DNA of 64,000 bases from Sphaerisporangium rufum (GTDB lineage Bacteria; Actinomycetota; Actinomycetes; Streptosporangiales; Streptosporangiaceae), in assembly GCF_016863395.1 (NCBI RefSeq), contig NZ_BOOU01000071.1, forward strand, positions 1-64,000, written 5' to 3'. Both the position numbers and the translations under genes were made by a program. Below the pieces are notes generated by a model, which saw only the letters and a program-made list of their open reading frames with translations, was not told the DNA's origin and did no database searches. Shown piece after piece: positions 1 through 8,264 of this stretch; the stretch's first letter is position 1; each line of letters starts with the position of its first letter.

Positions 1-70
1 GGTCACCGGATCGCTCCGGCGACGTGTGCCTTACTTTACCGGATCCCGAGAGCACTCGAGATCGGCATCG

Positions 71-141
71 AGGTGGAGACGGGATTTGAACCCGTGTACG
101 CGGCTTTGCAGGCCGCTGCCTCGCCTCTCGGCCACTCCACC
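71..141 (-). tRNA. tRNA-Cys (GCA)
   Basis: Read on the minus strand this folds as a full cloverleaf. The acceptor arms GGTGGAG and CTCCACC pair, the T-arm carries GGTTCAAATCC, and the anticodon loop CTGCAAA gives anticodon GCA. Length is 71 nt without CCA, and no CCA is encoded. It lies 11 bp downstream of tRNA-Gly on the same strand, so the two are probably co-transcribed. Confidence 0.95.
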
Positions 142-152
142 AGGTGTTACCG

Positions 153-225
153 AGCGGACGACGGGATTCGAACCCGCGACCCTCACCTTGGCAAGGTGAT
201 GCTCTACCAGCTGAGCCACGTCCGC
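153..225 (-). tRNA. tRNA-Gly (GCC)
   Basis: Minus-strand cloverleaf with acceptor arms GCGGACG and CGTCCGC, a D-arm with GCTCAGCTGGTAGAGC, anticodon loop TTGCCAA (anticodon GCC), and T-loop GGTTCGAATCC. It is 73 nt long with no encoded CCA. It is the promoter-proximal member of the pair with tRNA-Cys; a Gly-Cys (often Val) tRNA cluster is common in actinomycetes. Confidence 0.95.
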
Positions 226-464
226 GTGCCGGTTCACCCGGCCACGCACAGACTCTAGCGCGTTCCGTGCCCGGCCGCGTACACAGCACGGGGTGGGCTG
301 TCATTGATTGCGCTTTTTGCCGGAATATTGCCGCGGATTGCGGTGGCCGGCCGGCCGGGTGCGGTGCGCGGTTCGCCCGGAGCGGACGCCGATGGGAACG
401 CGGCGGAAATGTCACCGCCGCGCCGTAGATTGGGCGCCCGTCAGTACGTGGAAGGAGTTCCCCG

Positions 465-1340
465 GTGACCGTCCCGGCTTCCCAGGTGTCCGGCCTCGCG
501 GCCGGTGTCCCGTTCGTCGCCGTCCCGCCGTCCGCCGTCCCGCCCCGGGAGGCGCCCGTGGTGGTGACCTGGCACCTGCTGGACGCGCCGCGCACCGAGT
601 CCGCCATGGCCGCCGCGCTGCCGATGGCCGGCCTTCCGGCCTGGCGCGTCCATCTCGGCCTGCCGATGTGCGGCTCCCGGATGCCCCCCGGCGGCTGGGA
701 CGAGGTCATGGCGCGCGCCTTCGACGACGCCGTGCTGAAGCTGCACAGCCCGATCGCCGTCCAGGCGGCCGAGGAGTTCCCGGCCGCGCTGGCCCACCTG
801 CGCAAGGAGCTGGACCTGGCCGGCGGGCCGCTCGGGCTGGTCGGCGGCTCGCTCGGCGCCGCCGTGGCCCAGCTGGTCGCGATCGAGACCGGTCCGTCGG
901 CCGGCCTGGAGGTGGCCGCGGCCGTGCTGGTCAGCCCGGTCGTCCGGCTGCACGACGTCGTGACGGCCATGGGCCGGCACTTCGGCACCGGTTACACCTG
1001 GAGCGAGGAGGCGCGGGCAGCGGCGGCCCGGCTGGACTTCCTCGCCCGGGCCGGCGAGCTCGCCGCCGCCGGGCAGCCGGCGATCCGGCTGGTGGTCGGC
1101 ACCGAGGACGACGCCGAGGGCTTCCTGGAGCCGGCGCGGCTGCTGCGCGACGAACTGGCCGCACGGTACGCCGACCCGGCGCGGGTCGACCTGCACACCG
1201 TGGCGGGCATGGGGCACGCGATCGCCGAGGAGCCGGGCATGGCGCCCGCCCCGCAGACGCCGCACGCCGCCGAGGTCGAGCGGCTCGCCGCCGCCTGGCT
1301 GCGCGCCCACCTGCCCGGAGCGGCCGGGGCGGTGGCATGA
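465..1340 (+). CDS. alpha/beta hydrolase family protein
   Basis: A 291-residue protein with an alpha/beta-hydrolase layout. The nucleophile elbow is GGSLGAA with Ser129; a candidate acid lies in the TEDD segment near residue 217, and the histidine is in GMGHA near residue 255. There is no signal peptide, so it should be cytoplasmic. The GTG start at 465 follows a strong ribosome site (GGAAGGAG) at the right distance; longer in-frame extensions lack one. The next gene starts inside its stop codon (ATGA), so the two are translationally coupled. The substrate cannot be told from sequence. Confidence 0.8.
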   Translation: MTVPASQVSGLAAGVPFVAVPPSAVPPREAPVVVTWHLLDAPRTESAMAAALPMAGLPAWRVHLGLPMCGSRMPPGGWDEVMARAFDDAVLKLHSPIAVQAAEEFPAALAHLRKELDLAGGPLGLVGGSLGAAVAQLVAIETGPSAGLEVAAAVLVSPVVRLHDVVTAMGRHFGTGYTWSEEARAAAARLDFLARAGELAAAGQPAIRLVVGTEDDAEGFLEPARLLRDELAARYADPARVDLHTVAGMGHAIAEEPGMAPAPQTPHAAEVERLAAAWLRAHLPGAAGAVA

Positions 1341-2398
1341 TCGGTCCGCGGGAGATCGCGCTGCTGCGGCTGGCGGCCCAGGGGCTGGCCGGGCCGGGGG
1401 AGCCGACCCCGGCCGCTGCGGTGCGCCGGCTGGCCGCGATGCAGGCCCAGGAGCGGCCCGGCGCGCTCACCTCGGTCGCGCTGCGCACCGCCGGCGGCAC
1501 CCGCGAGGCGGTGCTGGCCGCGCTGGACGCGGGCGAGGCGGTCACCTCCTGGCCCATGCGCGGCACCCTGCATCTGGTGCCGGCCGAGGACCTGCGGTGG
1601 ATGCTGGAGCTCACCGGCCCCCGGCAGCTCGCCGTCGCGGCCCGCCGCCGGGCGGAGCTGGAGCTCGACGAGGCCGCGCTCGACCGGGCCCGCGAGGTGG
1701 CGGTCGCCGCGCTGTCCGGCGGTGGCCGGTTGCGGCGGGCCGAGCTGTACGAGCTGTGGACCGCCGCCGGGGTGCCGGCGTCCGGCTCGCGGGGCTACCA
1801 CCTGCTCGGCCACCTGGCGCAGACCGGCACCGTCTGCTTCGGCCCGGCCGCCGGCGGCGAGCAGCTGGTGGTGCTGGTGGCCGAGTGGATTCCCCGGCCC
1901 CGCCGGCCGGAGCGCGAGGAGGCGCTCGGCGAGCTGGCCGAGCGCTACTTCCGCGGCCACGGCCCGGCGACCGCGCGCGACTTCGCCCGGTGGACCGGCC
2001 TGCTCGCCGCCGACGTCCGCGCCGGGCTGGCGCTCGCCCGGCCCCGGCTGGCCCGCCTGGAGGTCGACGGCGTCGAGCATCTGATGGCGCCGGAGACCCC
2101 TGACCTGCTCGCCGCGCACCGGGACCAGGCTCGCGGCACGTTCCTGCTGCCCGGCTTCGATGAGCTGCTGCTGGGCTACGCCGACCGCACCGCCGTGCTG
2201 CCGGCGGAGTTCGCCGGGCGCATCGTGCCCGGCGGCAACGGCATCTTCCAGCCGACGGTGGTGGACGACGGCCAGGTCGTCGGCACCTGGCGGCACGCCG
2301 GCCGGGCGGGGCGGCGCGAGCCGGCCTTCGTCCCGTTCACCGGCTTCCGGGACGGGCTGGCCGCCACGCTGGCGGAGGTGTACGCGGCGCTGCCATGA
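1337..2398 (+). CDS. winged-helix DNA-binding protein, AlkZ/YcaQ-like
   Basis: A 353-residue protein of the HTH_42 (AlkZ/YcaQ) superfamily, the fold of bacterial DNA glycosylases that remove bulky alkylated bases and unhook crosslinks. The N-terminal AAMQAQE segment near residue 35 carries a Q-x-Q pair matching the catalytic QxQ/QxD motif known from AlkZ and AlkX. The family's pattern continues through SWPMRGTLHLVPAEDL and the C-terminal LLPGFDELLLGYADR block. It starts by ATGA overlap with the preceding hydrolase gene. Assignment to the superfamily is firm; glycosylase activity is inferred from the QxQ pair only. Confidence 0.8.
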   Translation: MIGPREIALLRLAAQGLAGPGEPTPAAAVRRLAAMQAQERPGALTSVALRTAGGTREAVLAALDAGEAVTSWPMRGTLHLVPAEDLRWMLELTGPRQLAVAARRRAELELDEAALDRAREVAVAALSGGGRLRRAELYELWTAAGVPASGSRGYHLLGHLAQTGTVCFGPAAGGEQLVVLVAEWIPRPRRPEREEALGELAERYFRGHGPATARDFARWTGLLAADVRAGLALARPRLARLEVDGVEHLMAPETPDLLAAHRDQARGTFLLPGFDELLLGYADRTAVLPAEFAGRIVPGGNGIFQPTVVDDGQVVGTWRHAGRAGRREPAFVPFTGFRDGLAATLAEVYAALP

Positions 2399-2544
2399 GG
2401 CCGGCCGCAGGCGGTCCGGCCGGGCGAGGCCACCGGCATCGGCGGTACCGGTCGCCTGGCCAGGATCATGGTGATTGGCGGCGCCACCGGCGGGTAGAAG
2501 CGCAAGCGGTGCCGGCCGGCGGTCGGATGGTGGAGTTCGCGCGT

Positions 2545-2570
2545 AATCTTGCCCGATTTCGGGCAGGATT
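2545..2570. promoter_or_regulatory. 26-bp inverted repeat upstream of the glmS-linked small gene
   Basis: Two 12-bp arms (AATCTTGCCCGA and TCGGGCAGGATT) separated by TT form an almost perfect palindrome with one mismatched pair. It ends 6 bp before the GTG at 2577, overlaps a possible -10 TAATCT, and would cover the transcription start. A dimeric repressor site is the simplest reading. The regulator is unknown. Confidence 0.55.
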
Positions 2571-2576
2571 CTTGGC

Positions 2577-2885
2577 GTGTCTCCAGATTCCTGCGTAAAG
2601 TCCTGGCCTGTGGCCACGGCGCGGCAGCCATTCGACGATCTGATCACCCATCTCGTCCGGACCAGTTCCCTCGGACCGGGCGAGGCGGCGCGCGTCGTCG
2701 CCGAGGTCGTGGCGTACTTCTCGGAGTCGGCCGAGGAGTACGTGCGCCGGCGGCACGGGGAGATGAAGGCGCGCGGGCGTACCAACGAGCAGATCTTCCC
2801 GGTGATCGCCGCCGAGCTGGCCGCCCGCCCGGTCGCGCCACCCGGTCTTTCGCTGCGCCAACTGCGCCGCATCGTGTACGGCTAG
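2577..2885 (+). CDS. small conserved protein preceding glmS
   Basis: A charged 102-residue protein with no signal peptide or membrane segment. The core FDDLITHLVRTSSL...VVAEVVAYF is helical and amphipathic; the C-terminus LSLRQLRRIVYG is basic. The first 10 residues are uncertain because a second GTG at 2610 (reading VATARQPFDDL) would also serve. It ends 18 bp before glmS, so it probably shares a transcript with it. I do not recognise a characterised family. The long palindrome just upstream suggests that this gene and glmS are controlled together. Confidence 0.65.
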   Translation: MSPDSCVKSWPVATARQPFDDLITHLVRTSSLGPGEAARVVAEVVAYFSESAEEYVRRRHGEMKARGRTNEQIFPVIAAELAARPVAPPGLSLRQLRRIVYG

Positions 2886-2903
2886 CAGCCATAGGAGAGC
2901 AAG

Positions 2904-4724
2904 ATGTGTGGAATTGTCGCCTATATCGGTCCTAAGGACGCGGCGCCGATCCTGCTGGAAGGGCTGCAACGCCTGGAGTACCGCGGCTACGACTCGGCCG
3001 GCCTGGTGGTGAACAACAAGGGGCTCAAGGTCCGCAAGGTCAAGGGACGGGTCGCCGACCTGGCCGCGGTGGTGCCGGCCCGATTCAAGGGCGGCGGCGG
3101 CATCGGGCACACCCGCTGGGCCACCCACGGCATGCCCAACGACGTGAACGCCCATCCGCACCTGGACAACAAGGAGCGGATCGCCGTCGTGCACAACGGC
3201 ATCATCGAGAACGCCGGCGAGCTGCGGGCCAGGCTGACCGCGGACGGCGCCGAGTTCGTCTCCGAGACCGACACCGAGGTGCTCGCCCACCTGATCGCCC
3301 GCACCGTCCAGGACGCCGGATCGCTGGAGGAGGCGGTCCGCACCGCGCTCAAGAGCGTCGTCGGCACCTACGGCATCGCCGTGCTCGACGCCGAGCGGCC
3401 CGGCGAGATCGTGGTGGCCCGCAACGGCAGCCCGATCGTGCTCGGCATCGGCGAGCGCGAAATGTTCTGCGCCTCCGACGTGGCGGCGCTGGTGCGCTAC
3501 ACCCGGCAGGTCGTGCACCTGGAGGACGGCGAGCTCGCCGTGCTCAAGGCCGACGGCTTCCGCACCTTCACCATGGACGCCCGGGTCACCTCCAAGGAAC
3601 CGCTGACCGTCGACTGGGACGCCGGGCACTACGACACCGGCGGCTACGAGCACTACCTGCTCAAGGAGATCTCCGACCAGCCCGAGTCGGTGGCCCGCAC
3701 GCTCAGCGGGCGGCTGGACGACCGGTTCCACATCGCCCACCTGGGCGGCCTCAACCTCGACGCCCGCGAGACCCGCGCGTTCCGCCGCGTGAAGATCATC
3801 GGCTGTGGCTCGGCCTACTACGCCGGCCAGATCGGCGCCCAGCTGATCGAGGAGCTGGCGCGCATCCCCGCCGACGCCGAGCCGGCGTCGGAGTTCCGCT
3901 ACCGCAGCCCGGTCGTCGAGCACGACACCCTCTACGTCGCGGTGAGTCAATCGGGGGAGACCTACGACACCCTGGCCGCCGTGCAGGAGCTCAAGCGCAA
4001 GGGCGGCCGGGTGCTCGGCGTGGTCAACGCGGTGGGCAGCGCCATCGCCCGCGAGGTCGACGGCGGCGTCTACCTGCACGCCGGCCCGGAGGTGTCGGTC
4101 GCCTCCACCAAGGCGTTCATCTCGACGGCCGTCGCGTTCGCTCTGATCGCCCTGCACTTCGGGCGGGTGCACGACCTTTCCCCGGCCGACGGGCGCCGCA
4201 TCGTCGAAGGGCTGCGCCGGCTGCCCGACCAGATCCAGGAGATCGTCGAGCAGAACGAGGCGATCGAGGCGCTCGCCCGCAAGTACGCCCCCCACCCGAG
4301 CATGATGTTCGTCGGCCGGGTGCGCGGCTACCCGGTCGCCCGTGAGGGCGCCCAGAAGCTCAAGGAGATCTCCTACGTACACGCCGAGGCCTACCCGGCG
4401 AGCGAGCTCAAGCACGGGCCGCTGGCCCTGATCGGGCCGGAGATGCCCACCGTCGCGATCGTGCCGGACGACGAGCTGCTGGACAAGAACCTCACCACCC
4501 TCGGCGAGATCCGCGCCCGGGGCGGCAAGGTGCTCATGGTCGGCCACCGGGTGCCGGACCCGCACCTGGCCGAGGACGCGATCGTGGTGCCGAAGAACGA
4601 GCCGGAGCTGGACCCGATCCTGCTGTGCATCCCGCTGCAGCTGCTCGCCTACCACGCCGCCGTCGCGCTGGAGCGCGATGTCGACAAGCCCCGCAACCTC
4701 GCCAAGAGCGTCACCGTCGAGTGA
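2904..4724 (+). CDS. glmS: glutamine--fructose-6-phosphate aminotransferase
   Basis: This 606-residue enzyme makes glucosamine-6-phosphate from fructose-6-phosphate and glutamine, the entry step to UDP-GlcNAc and the cell wall. The start MCGIVAYIG exposes the catalytic Cys2 of the class II glutamine amidotransferase domain (residues 1-220, with the THGMPNDVNAHPH and HNGIIEN blocks). Two SIS domains follow, with GCGSAYYAG and SQSGETYDT in the first and the SELKHGPLAL loop in the second. The C-terminus NLAKSVTVE is the usual one for the family. A clear ribosome site (AGGAGAG) precedes the ATG. Full length and intact. Confidence 0.97.
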   Translation: MCGIVAYIGPKDAAPILLEGLQRLEYRGYDSAGLVVNNKGLKVRKVKGRVADLAAVVPARFKGGGGIGHTRWATHGMPNDVNAHPHLDNKERIAVVHNGIIENAGELRARLTADGAEFVSETDTEVLAHLIARTVQDAGSLEEAVRTALKSVVGTYGIAVLDAERPGEIVVARNGSPIVLGIGEREMFCASDVAALVRYTRQVVHLEDGELAVLKADGFRTFTMDARVTSKEPLTVDWDAGHYDTGGYEHYLLKEISDQPESVARTLSGRLDDRFHIAHLGGLNLDARETRAFRRVKIIGCGSAYYAGQIGAQLIEELARIPADAEPASEFRYRSPVVEHDTLYVAVSQSGETYDTLAAVQELKRKGGRVLGVVNAVGSAIAREVDGGVYLHAGPEVSVASTKAFISTAVAFALIALHFGRVHDLSPADGRRIVEGLRRLPDQIQEIVEQNEAIEALARKYAPHPSMMFVGRVRGYPVAREGAQKLKEISYVHAEAYPASELKHGPLALIGPEMPTVAIVPDDELLDKNLTTLGEIRARGGKVLMVGHRVPDPHLAEDAIVVPKNEPELDPILLCIPLQLLAYHAAVALERDVDKPRNLAKSVTVE

Positions 4725-4731
4725 CACCGGC

Positions 4732-4762
4732 GCCCGGGCGCGCCCCCACCCCGCGCCCGGGC
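4732..4762 (+). terminator. hairpin terminator after glmS
   Basis: An 11-bp perfect GC stem (GCCCGGGCGCG with CGCGCCCGGGC) and a 9-nt loop start 8 bp after the glmS stop. There is no U tract, as is common for actinomycete terminators. Confidence 0.6.
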
Positions 4763-4893
4763 CGTCACCGGCCACGGCGGACCAGAACGCACCGCCGCCG
4801 GTCGCTCGTCGGCCGCGACGCTCGGCGCCGGGCCGGGATGGCCGTAAGTGCGATCTGATGGCAGGCGCACGCTCGGATCTCCGCCGGGCGCGG

Positions 4894-5313
4894 TCAATCG
4901 GCGTGCCACGGATCGATGACCTCGACTCCCGTTCCGTGGAAGTCCTTGATGTTGCGAGTGGCCAGCGCGGCACCGTGGGTCCGACAGATGGCGGCGATCT
5001 GCGCGTCGAACCCATCGATAGGCAGGCCCGCACGTTCGCGTTCGGTCACCACGACCGCGTATGGCCGGGCCGCGGCCGCGTCGAACGGCAGCACCTGTTC
5101 CTCGAACGTGGCGAACACCTCATCGGCCACGGTCTTCAATAGCTGCTTGCGGTTTCCGTCGGGTAGACGCTCGATTCCGAAGGTGACCTCGGCGAGCGTC
5201 ACAGATGTCGTGTATAACTCGCGGCCGGGCTGCGAACGAACCCAATCCACCACCGCCGCCGATGGCTGTGATCTCATCAGTTCGGAGATCACGTTGGTAT
5301 CGAAGACGATCAT
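4894..5313 (-). CDS. PIN-domain ribonuclease toxin (VapC/FitB type)
   Basis: A 139-residue PIN-domain protein, expected to cleave RNA in a Mg-dependent way. All four acidic positions are visible: Asp5 in FDTN, Glu42 in TLAEVTFG, Asp103 in GFDAQIAAIC and Asp124 in RNIKDF. Its ATG overlaps the stop of the upstream antitoxin gene (ATGA), the usual toxin-antitoxin coupling. Nothing suggests inactivation. The FitB subgroup is favoured by the short NVISELMR start and the ribbon-helix-helix partner. Confidence 0.88.
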   Translation of the reverse strand: MIVFDTNVISELMRSQPSAAVVDWVRSQPGRELYTTSVTLAEVTFGIERLPDGNRKQLLKTVADEVFATFEEQVLPFDAAAARPYAVVVTERERAGLPIDGFDAQIAAICRTHGAALATRNIKDFHGTGVEVIDPWHAD

Positions 5314-5555
5314 GGGGCGAGGTCCGCCGCACGTACCGGCGTGGACCGCGCGGGCAACTCCAGGTCGACTCCGCCGACGGCGCTGAAGCGGTCGAGGAGT
5401 GCCGTCATCAGACCTTCCGACTCCGACGGCTCGCTCACCGCCTCGGTGAGGATGGCGCGGATCTCCGACTCCATCGACCGGCCATGGCGCGCCGCCCTGA
5501 CTCTCAGACGACGCTTCACCTCTTCGTCCAAACTCCTGATGCTGACAGCCGCCAT
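5310..5555 (-). CDS. FitA/Arc-like ribbon-helix-helix antitoxin
   Basis: An 81-residue antitoxin. The N-terminal MAAVSIRSLDEEVKRRL followed by RAARHGRSMESEIR is the beta strand plus two helices of the Arc/FitA ribbon-helix-helix DNA-binding fold; the acidic and hydrophobic C-terminus should wrap the toxin. The reading frame extends further upstream, but the ATG at 5555 is chosen because AGGAGGG lies 5 nt before it and the protein then begins exactly with the family's first strand. It is probably autoregulated through the inverted repeat just upstream. Confidence 0.85.
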   Translation of the reverse strand: MAAVSIRSLDEEVKRRLRVRAARHGRSMESEIRAILTEAVSEPSESEGLMTALLDRFSAVGGVDLELPARSTPVRAADLAP

Positions 5556-5569
5556 CAATCCCTCCTCTT

Positions 5570-5586
5570 TGCTATCAATGCTAGCA
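5570..5586. promoter_or_regulatory. candidate operator of the toxin-antitoxin pair
   Basis: Arms TGCTA and TAGCA flank a 7-bp centre, 14 bp upstream of the antitoxin start. RHH antitoxins typically bind short inverted repeats at this position. Short arms, so only suggestive. Confidence 0.4.
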
Positions 5587-5759
5587 CCCAGAATGGGTGT
5601 CAGTTGCGCCACCCTCGCACCCGTGCCCAAGTCGAGATGCTGTGTCGACCCCGAGCAAGTCCGGAGTGCGCTGGTCCGCGCCGCTTGGTCGTGCGCAACC
5701 AACGGCCTGGGTCGCGTGCCGTCCCTGCATCGACGACGACGCCAGGGCACGGGAGTGCA

Positions 5760-6428
5760 TCACGTTGATAGACGGGGAAGTACGCCGGCGTGGGCGGCGG
5801 CGTGGGCGGCGTCGGCGGCGCGGTCGGCGACCGTCTCGTCCACCGGCTCGCCGGAGATGAACAGCCGGTAGTACAGGGGGGCGACGGCCACCCGGACCAC
5901 CTCGGCCGCGTCGACCCCGGCCGGCAGCTCGCCACGCTCGGTGGCGCGGGTCACCAGTACCGCCGCCTGGGCGTTCCGGCCGGCCAGGAAGCGGTGCAGC
6001 GCGGCGGCGGTGGCCGGGTCGCGCACCGCCGCCGCGATGAACGCGCGGGCCACCGGCCCGTCCTGTGGGTCGGTGAAGTGGCTGACCACCAGCCGGCACA
6101 GGGCGCGCAGGTCGCCGCGCAGCCCGCCGGTGTCCGGCACCGGCCACGGCTCGCCGCCGGCCGCCTCCAGCGCGTCGACCGCCAGCCCGGCCACCGTGCC
6201 CCACCGCCGGTAGACGGTGGTGCGGTGCACGCCGGCCCGGGCCGCGACCGCGTCCACCGTCATCTCCTCGAACCCCCCCTCGGCCAGCTCGGCGAGCGTC
6301 GCCGCGCGCACCGCCGCGCGCACCCGGGCGCTACGCCCCCCTGGCCGCCGCCCGCCGCCGTCGCTCCCGGGGGTGCCGATCTCATGGGTGCCACCAGAGC
6401 CGCCGGCCCCGTCGCCGTGCCCGCTCAT
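5760..6428 (-). CDS. TetR-family repressor
   Basis: A 222-residue TetR-type regulator with a long Gly-rich lead (residues 1-30) before the DNA-binding domain. The helix-turn-helix reads MTVDAVAARAGVHRTTVYRRWG. The ligand domain after residue 80 contains the FTDPQDGPVARAFIAAAV and LPAGVDAAEVV segments of TetR_C-type regulators. The ATG at 6428 has GGAAGGGAGGG upstream and is preferred to the in-frame GTG at 6464. It is divergent from the ABC-F gene, with a candidate operator between them, so it probably controls that gene and itself. Confidence 0.88.
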   Translation of the reverse strand: MSGHGDGAGGSGGTHEIGTPGSDGGGRRPGGRSARVRAAVRAATLAELAEGGFEEMTVDAVAARAGVHRTTVYRRWGTVAGLAVDALEAAGGEPWPVPDTGGLRGDLRALCRLVVSHFTDPQDGPVARAFIAAAVRDPATAAALHRFLAGRNAQAAVLVTRATERGELPAGVDAAEVVRVAVAPLYYRLFISGEPVDETVADRAADAAHAAAHAGVLPRLST

Positions 6429-6521
6429 GCCGGACCCTCCCTTCCGGCCCGCCGGCCGTCCCACGGACCGGTGCCGATCGTAATCCGGGTTGCGGACCGT
6501 CCGCGGATCTGCGAGAGTCAG

Positions 6522-6546
6522 CTTAACGCAACTCTGTAGCTTTAAG
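6522..6546. promoter_or_regulatory. candidate TetR operator before the ABC-F gene
   Basis: Imperfect palindrome: the left arm CTTAACGCAACT matches the complement of the right arm TGTAGCTTTAAG at 9 of 12 positions around one central base. It lies between the divergent TetR and ABC-F genes, immediately before the ribosome site of the leader ORF. Confidence 0.45.
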
Positions 6547-6562
6547 GAGAGGGTGAAGGATC

Positions 6563-6652
6563 ATGGAGTTCCCGGCGGACGTCATCACCATCCGAACCTG
6601 CGAGCACCGGGAGATCCCCCCTGTCCACCCAGCTGGCCCTGCGGGGCGTTAG
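6563..6652 (+). CDS. 29-codon upstream ORF (possible leader peptide) of the ABC-F gene
   Basis: ATG at 6563 follows AAGGAGAGGGTGAAGGATC and opens a 29-codon frame (MEFPADVITIRTCEHREI, ending AGR then TAG). It ends 32 bp inside the ABC-F coding region in another frame. Leader peptides that sense ribosome-targeting antibiotics are known upstream of several ABC-F resistance genes. This ORF has the only strong ATG/SD combination in the region, so it may drive coupled translation of the ABC-F protein. Alternatively it marks a sequencing or real frameshift at the gene start. Confidence 0.45.
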   Translation: MEFPADVITIRTCEHREIPPVHPAGPAGR

Positions 6653-8264
6653 CAAGTCCTACGGAGACCGGCAGGTCCTCGACGAGGTCTCCTTCACCAT
6701 CCGGCCGGGCGAGCGGGTCGGCGTCGTCGGCGAGAACGGCTCGGGAAAGTCCACGCTGCTGCGCCTGGCCGCCGGCCTGGAGCGCCCGGACGACGGCGAG
6801 GTGACCGTCGTCGCGGCCGGCGGCGTCGGGCACCTGGGCCAGACCCTGGACCTGCCACTCGAGCACACCGTCCAGCAGGCGATCGACCGGGCGCTGGCCG
6901 GCCTGCGCGCCATGGAGCGCCGGATGCGCGAACTGGAGGCCGCGATGGCGGCGGCCGGCGACGGCGTGGCGGCGGCCGGGCTCGAGGAGTACGGCGAGAT
7001 CCTCGCCGGCTACGAGCTGCGCGGCGGCTGGGAGGCCGACGCCCGGGTGGCGAAGTCCCTGCACGGCCTCGGTGTCGGGCACCTTGGCCGCGACCGCGCG
7101 CTCGGCGGGCTGTCCGGCGGCGAGCGGGCCCGGCTCGGGCTGGCCTGCCTGCTGGCGGCCTCGCCGGAGGTCCTGCTGCTGGACGAGCCCACCAACCACC
7201 TGGACGCCGCCGGGCTGGCCTGGCTGGAGGATCGGCTGCGTGCCCACACCGGGACGGTGGTGGCGGTCTCGCACGACCGGCTGTTCCTGGACCGGGTGGC
7301 CGGCGCGATCCTGGAGGTCGACGGCGGCGGGGTGACCCGGTTCGGCGGCGGGTACGCCGGTTACCTGGCCGAGAAGGCGGCGGCGCGGCAACGCTGGGAG
7401 CAGGCCCACCAGGCCTGGGTCGAGGAGGTCGCCCGGGTCGAGAGGTTCGCCGCCACCACCGCCCACCGGGTGGCGCCCGGCCGGGAGATGAAGGACCGCA
7501 ACAAGCCGGCCTACGACCGGGACGCCGGCCGGGTGCAGAGCTCGGTGGCCAGCCGGGTGCGCCAGGCCGAGGTGCGGCTGCGCCGGCTCCGCGAGCACCC
7601 GGTGCCGCAGCCGCCCCCGCCGCTGCGCTTCGCCGGCCGGTTCGACGGCGGGGCGGCGGGCGGGCCGCTCGCCGAACTGCGCGACGTCCGGGTCGGCGAC
7701 CGGCTGGCCGTCACCGGGTTCCGGGTGCTGCCCGGCGAGCGCATTCTGGTCCAGGGACCCAACGGGGCCGGCAAGTCCACCCTGCTGCGGGTGCTGGCCG
7801 GCGAACTGCGCCCCGACCGCGGCGAGGTGCGGCGGTGCGGCCGGATCGGCCACCTGGTCCAGGAGGGCGAGTACTCGAGGCCCGGGCGGCCGCTGCTCGC
7901 CGCGTACGCGGCCGGGCGGGCCGGGACGCTGGAGGAGCACGGCGAGCGGCTGCTCGGCACCGGCCTGTTCCGCGCCGCGGACCTGGCCATCCCGGTCGGC
8001 CGGCTGTCGGTCGGCCAGCGGCGCCGCCTGGACCTGGCCCGGCTGTTGGCCGGCGAGCACGACCTGCTGCTGCTGGACGAGCCGGCCAACCACCTGTCCC
8101 TCACCCTGGTCGAGGAGCTGGAGCAGGCCCTTGCCGCCTACCCGGGGGCCGCCGTCGTCGTCTCCCATGACCGGGCCCTGGCGGCGAGGTTCACCGGCAC
8201 CCGGCTGCAGATGCGGGCCGGTCGCCTGCACCGCACCCACGAAGGAGTACCGCAGCCATGTTGA
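6621..8264 (+). CDS. ABC-F family ATP-binding protein
   Basis: A soluble protein with two ABC ATPase domains and no membrane segments, as in ribosome-protecting ABC-F proteins. Domain 1 has GENGSGKST, LSGGERARLG and LLLDEPTNHLD. A linker with basic and helical segments (about residues 240-330) follows. Domain 2 has GPNGAGKST, LSVGQRRRLD and LLLDEPANHLS. The first Walker A lies upstream of any ATG or GTG in this frame: the only fitting start is CTG at 6621 (reading STQLALRGVSKSYG), 7 nt after GGGAG. That gives 547 residues, normal for the family. The TetR neighbour suggests inducible antibiotic resistance, but the drug is unknown. Confidence 0.88.
   Translation: MSTQLALRGVSKSYGDRQVLDEVSFTIRPGERVGVVGENGSGKSTLLRLAAGLERPDDGEVTVVAAGGVGHLGQTLDLPLEHTVQQAIDRALAGLRAMERRMRELEAAMAAAGDGVAAAGLEEYGEILAGYELRGGWEADARVAKSLHGLGVGHLGRDRALGGLSGGERARLGLACLLAASPEVLLLDEPTNHLDAAGLAWLEDRLRAHTGTVVAVSHDRLFLDRVAGAILEVDGGGVTRFGGGYAGYLAEKAAARQRWEQAHQAWVEEVARVERFAATTAHRVAPGREMKDRNKPAYDRDAGRVQSSVASRVRQAEVRLRRLREHPVPQPPPPLRFAGRFDGGAAGGPLAELRDVRVGDRLAVTGFRVLPGERILVQGPNGAGKSTLLRVLAGELRPDRGEVRRCGRIGHLVQEGEYSRPGRPLLAAYAAGRAGTLEEHGERLLGTGLFRAADLAIPVGRLSVGQRRRLDLARLLAGEHDLLLLDEPANHLSLTLVEELEQALAAYPGAAVVVSHDRALAARFTGTRLQMRAGRLHRTHEGVPQPC

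Noticed and set aside
26-249. Short ORFs on both strands across the first 250 bases
   Set aside because: They overlap the two tRNA genes and have no ribosome site; they are frame noise.
5760-8264. Reading the TetR/ABC-F pair as part of an antibiotic biosynthesis cluster
   Set aside because: No biosynthetic core gene is present within the window; a stand-alone resistance unit is enough.
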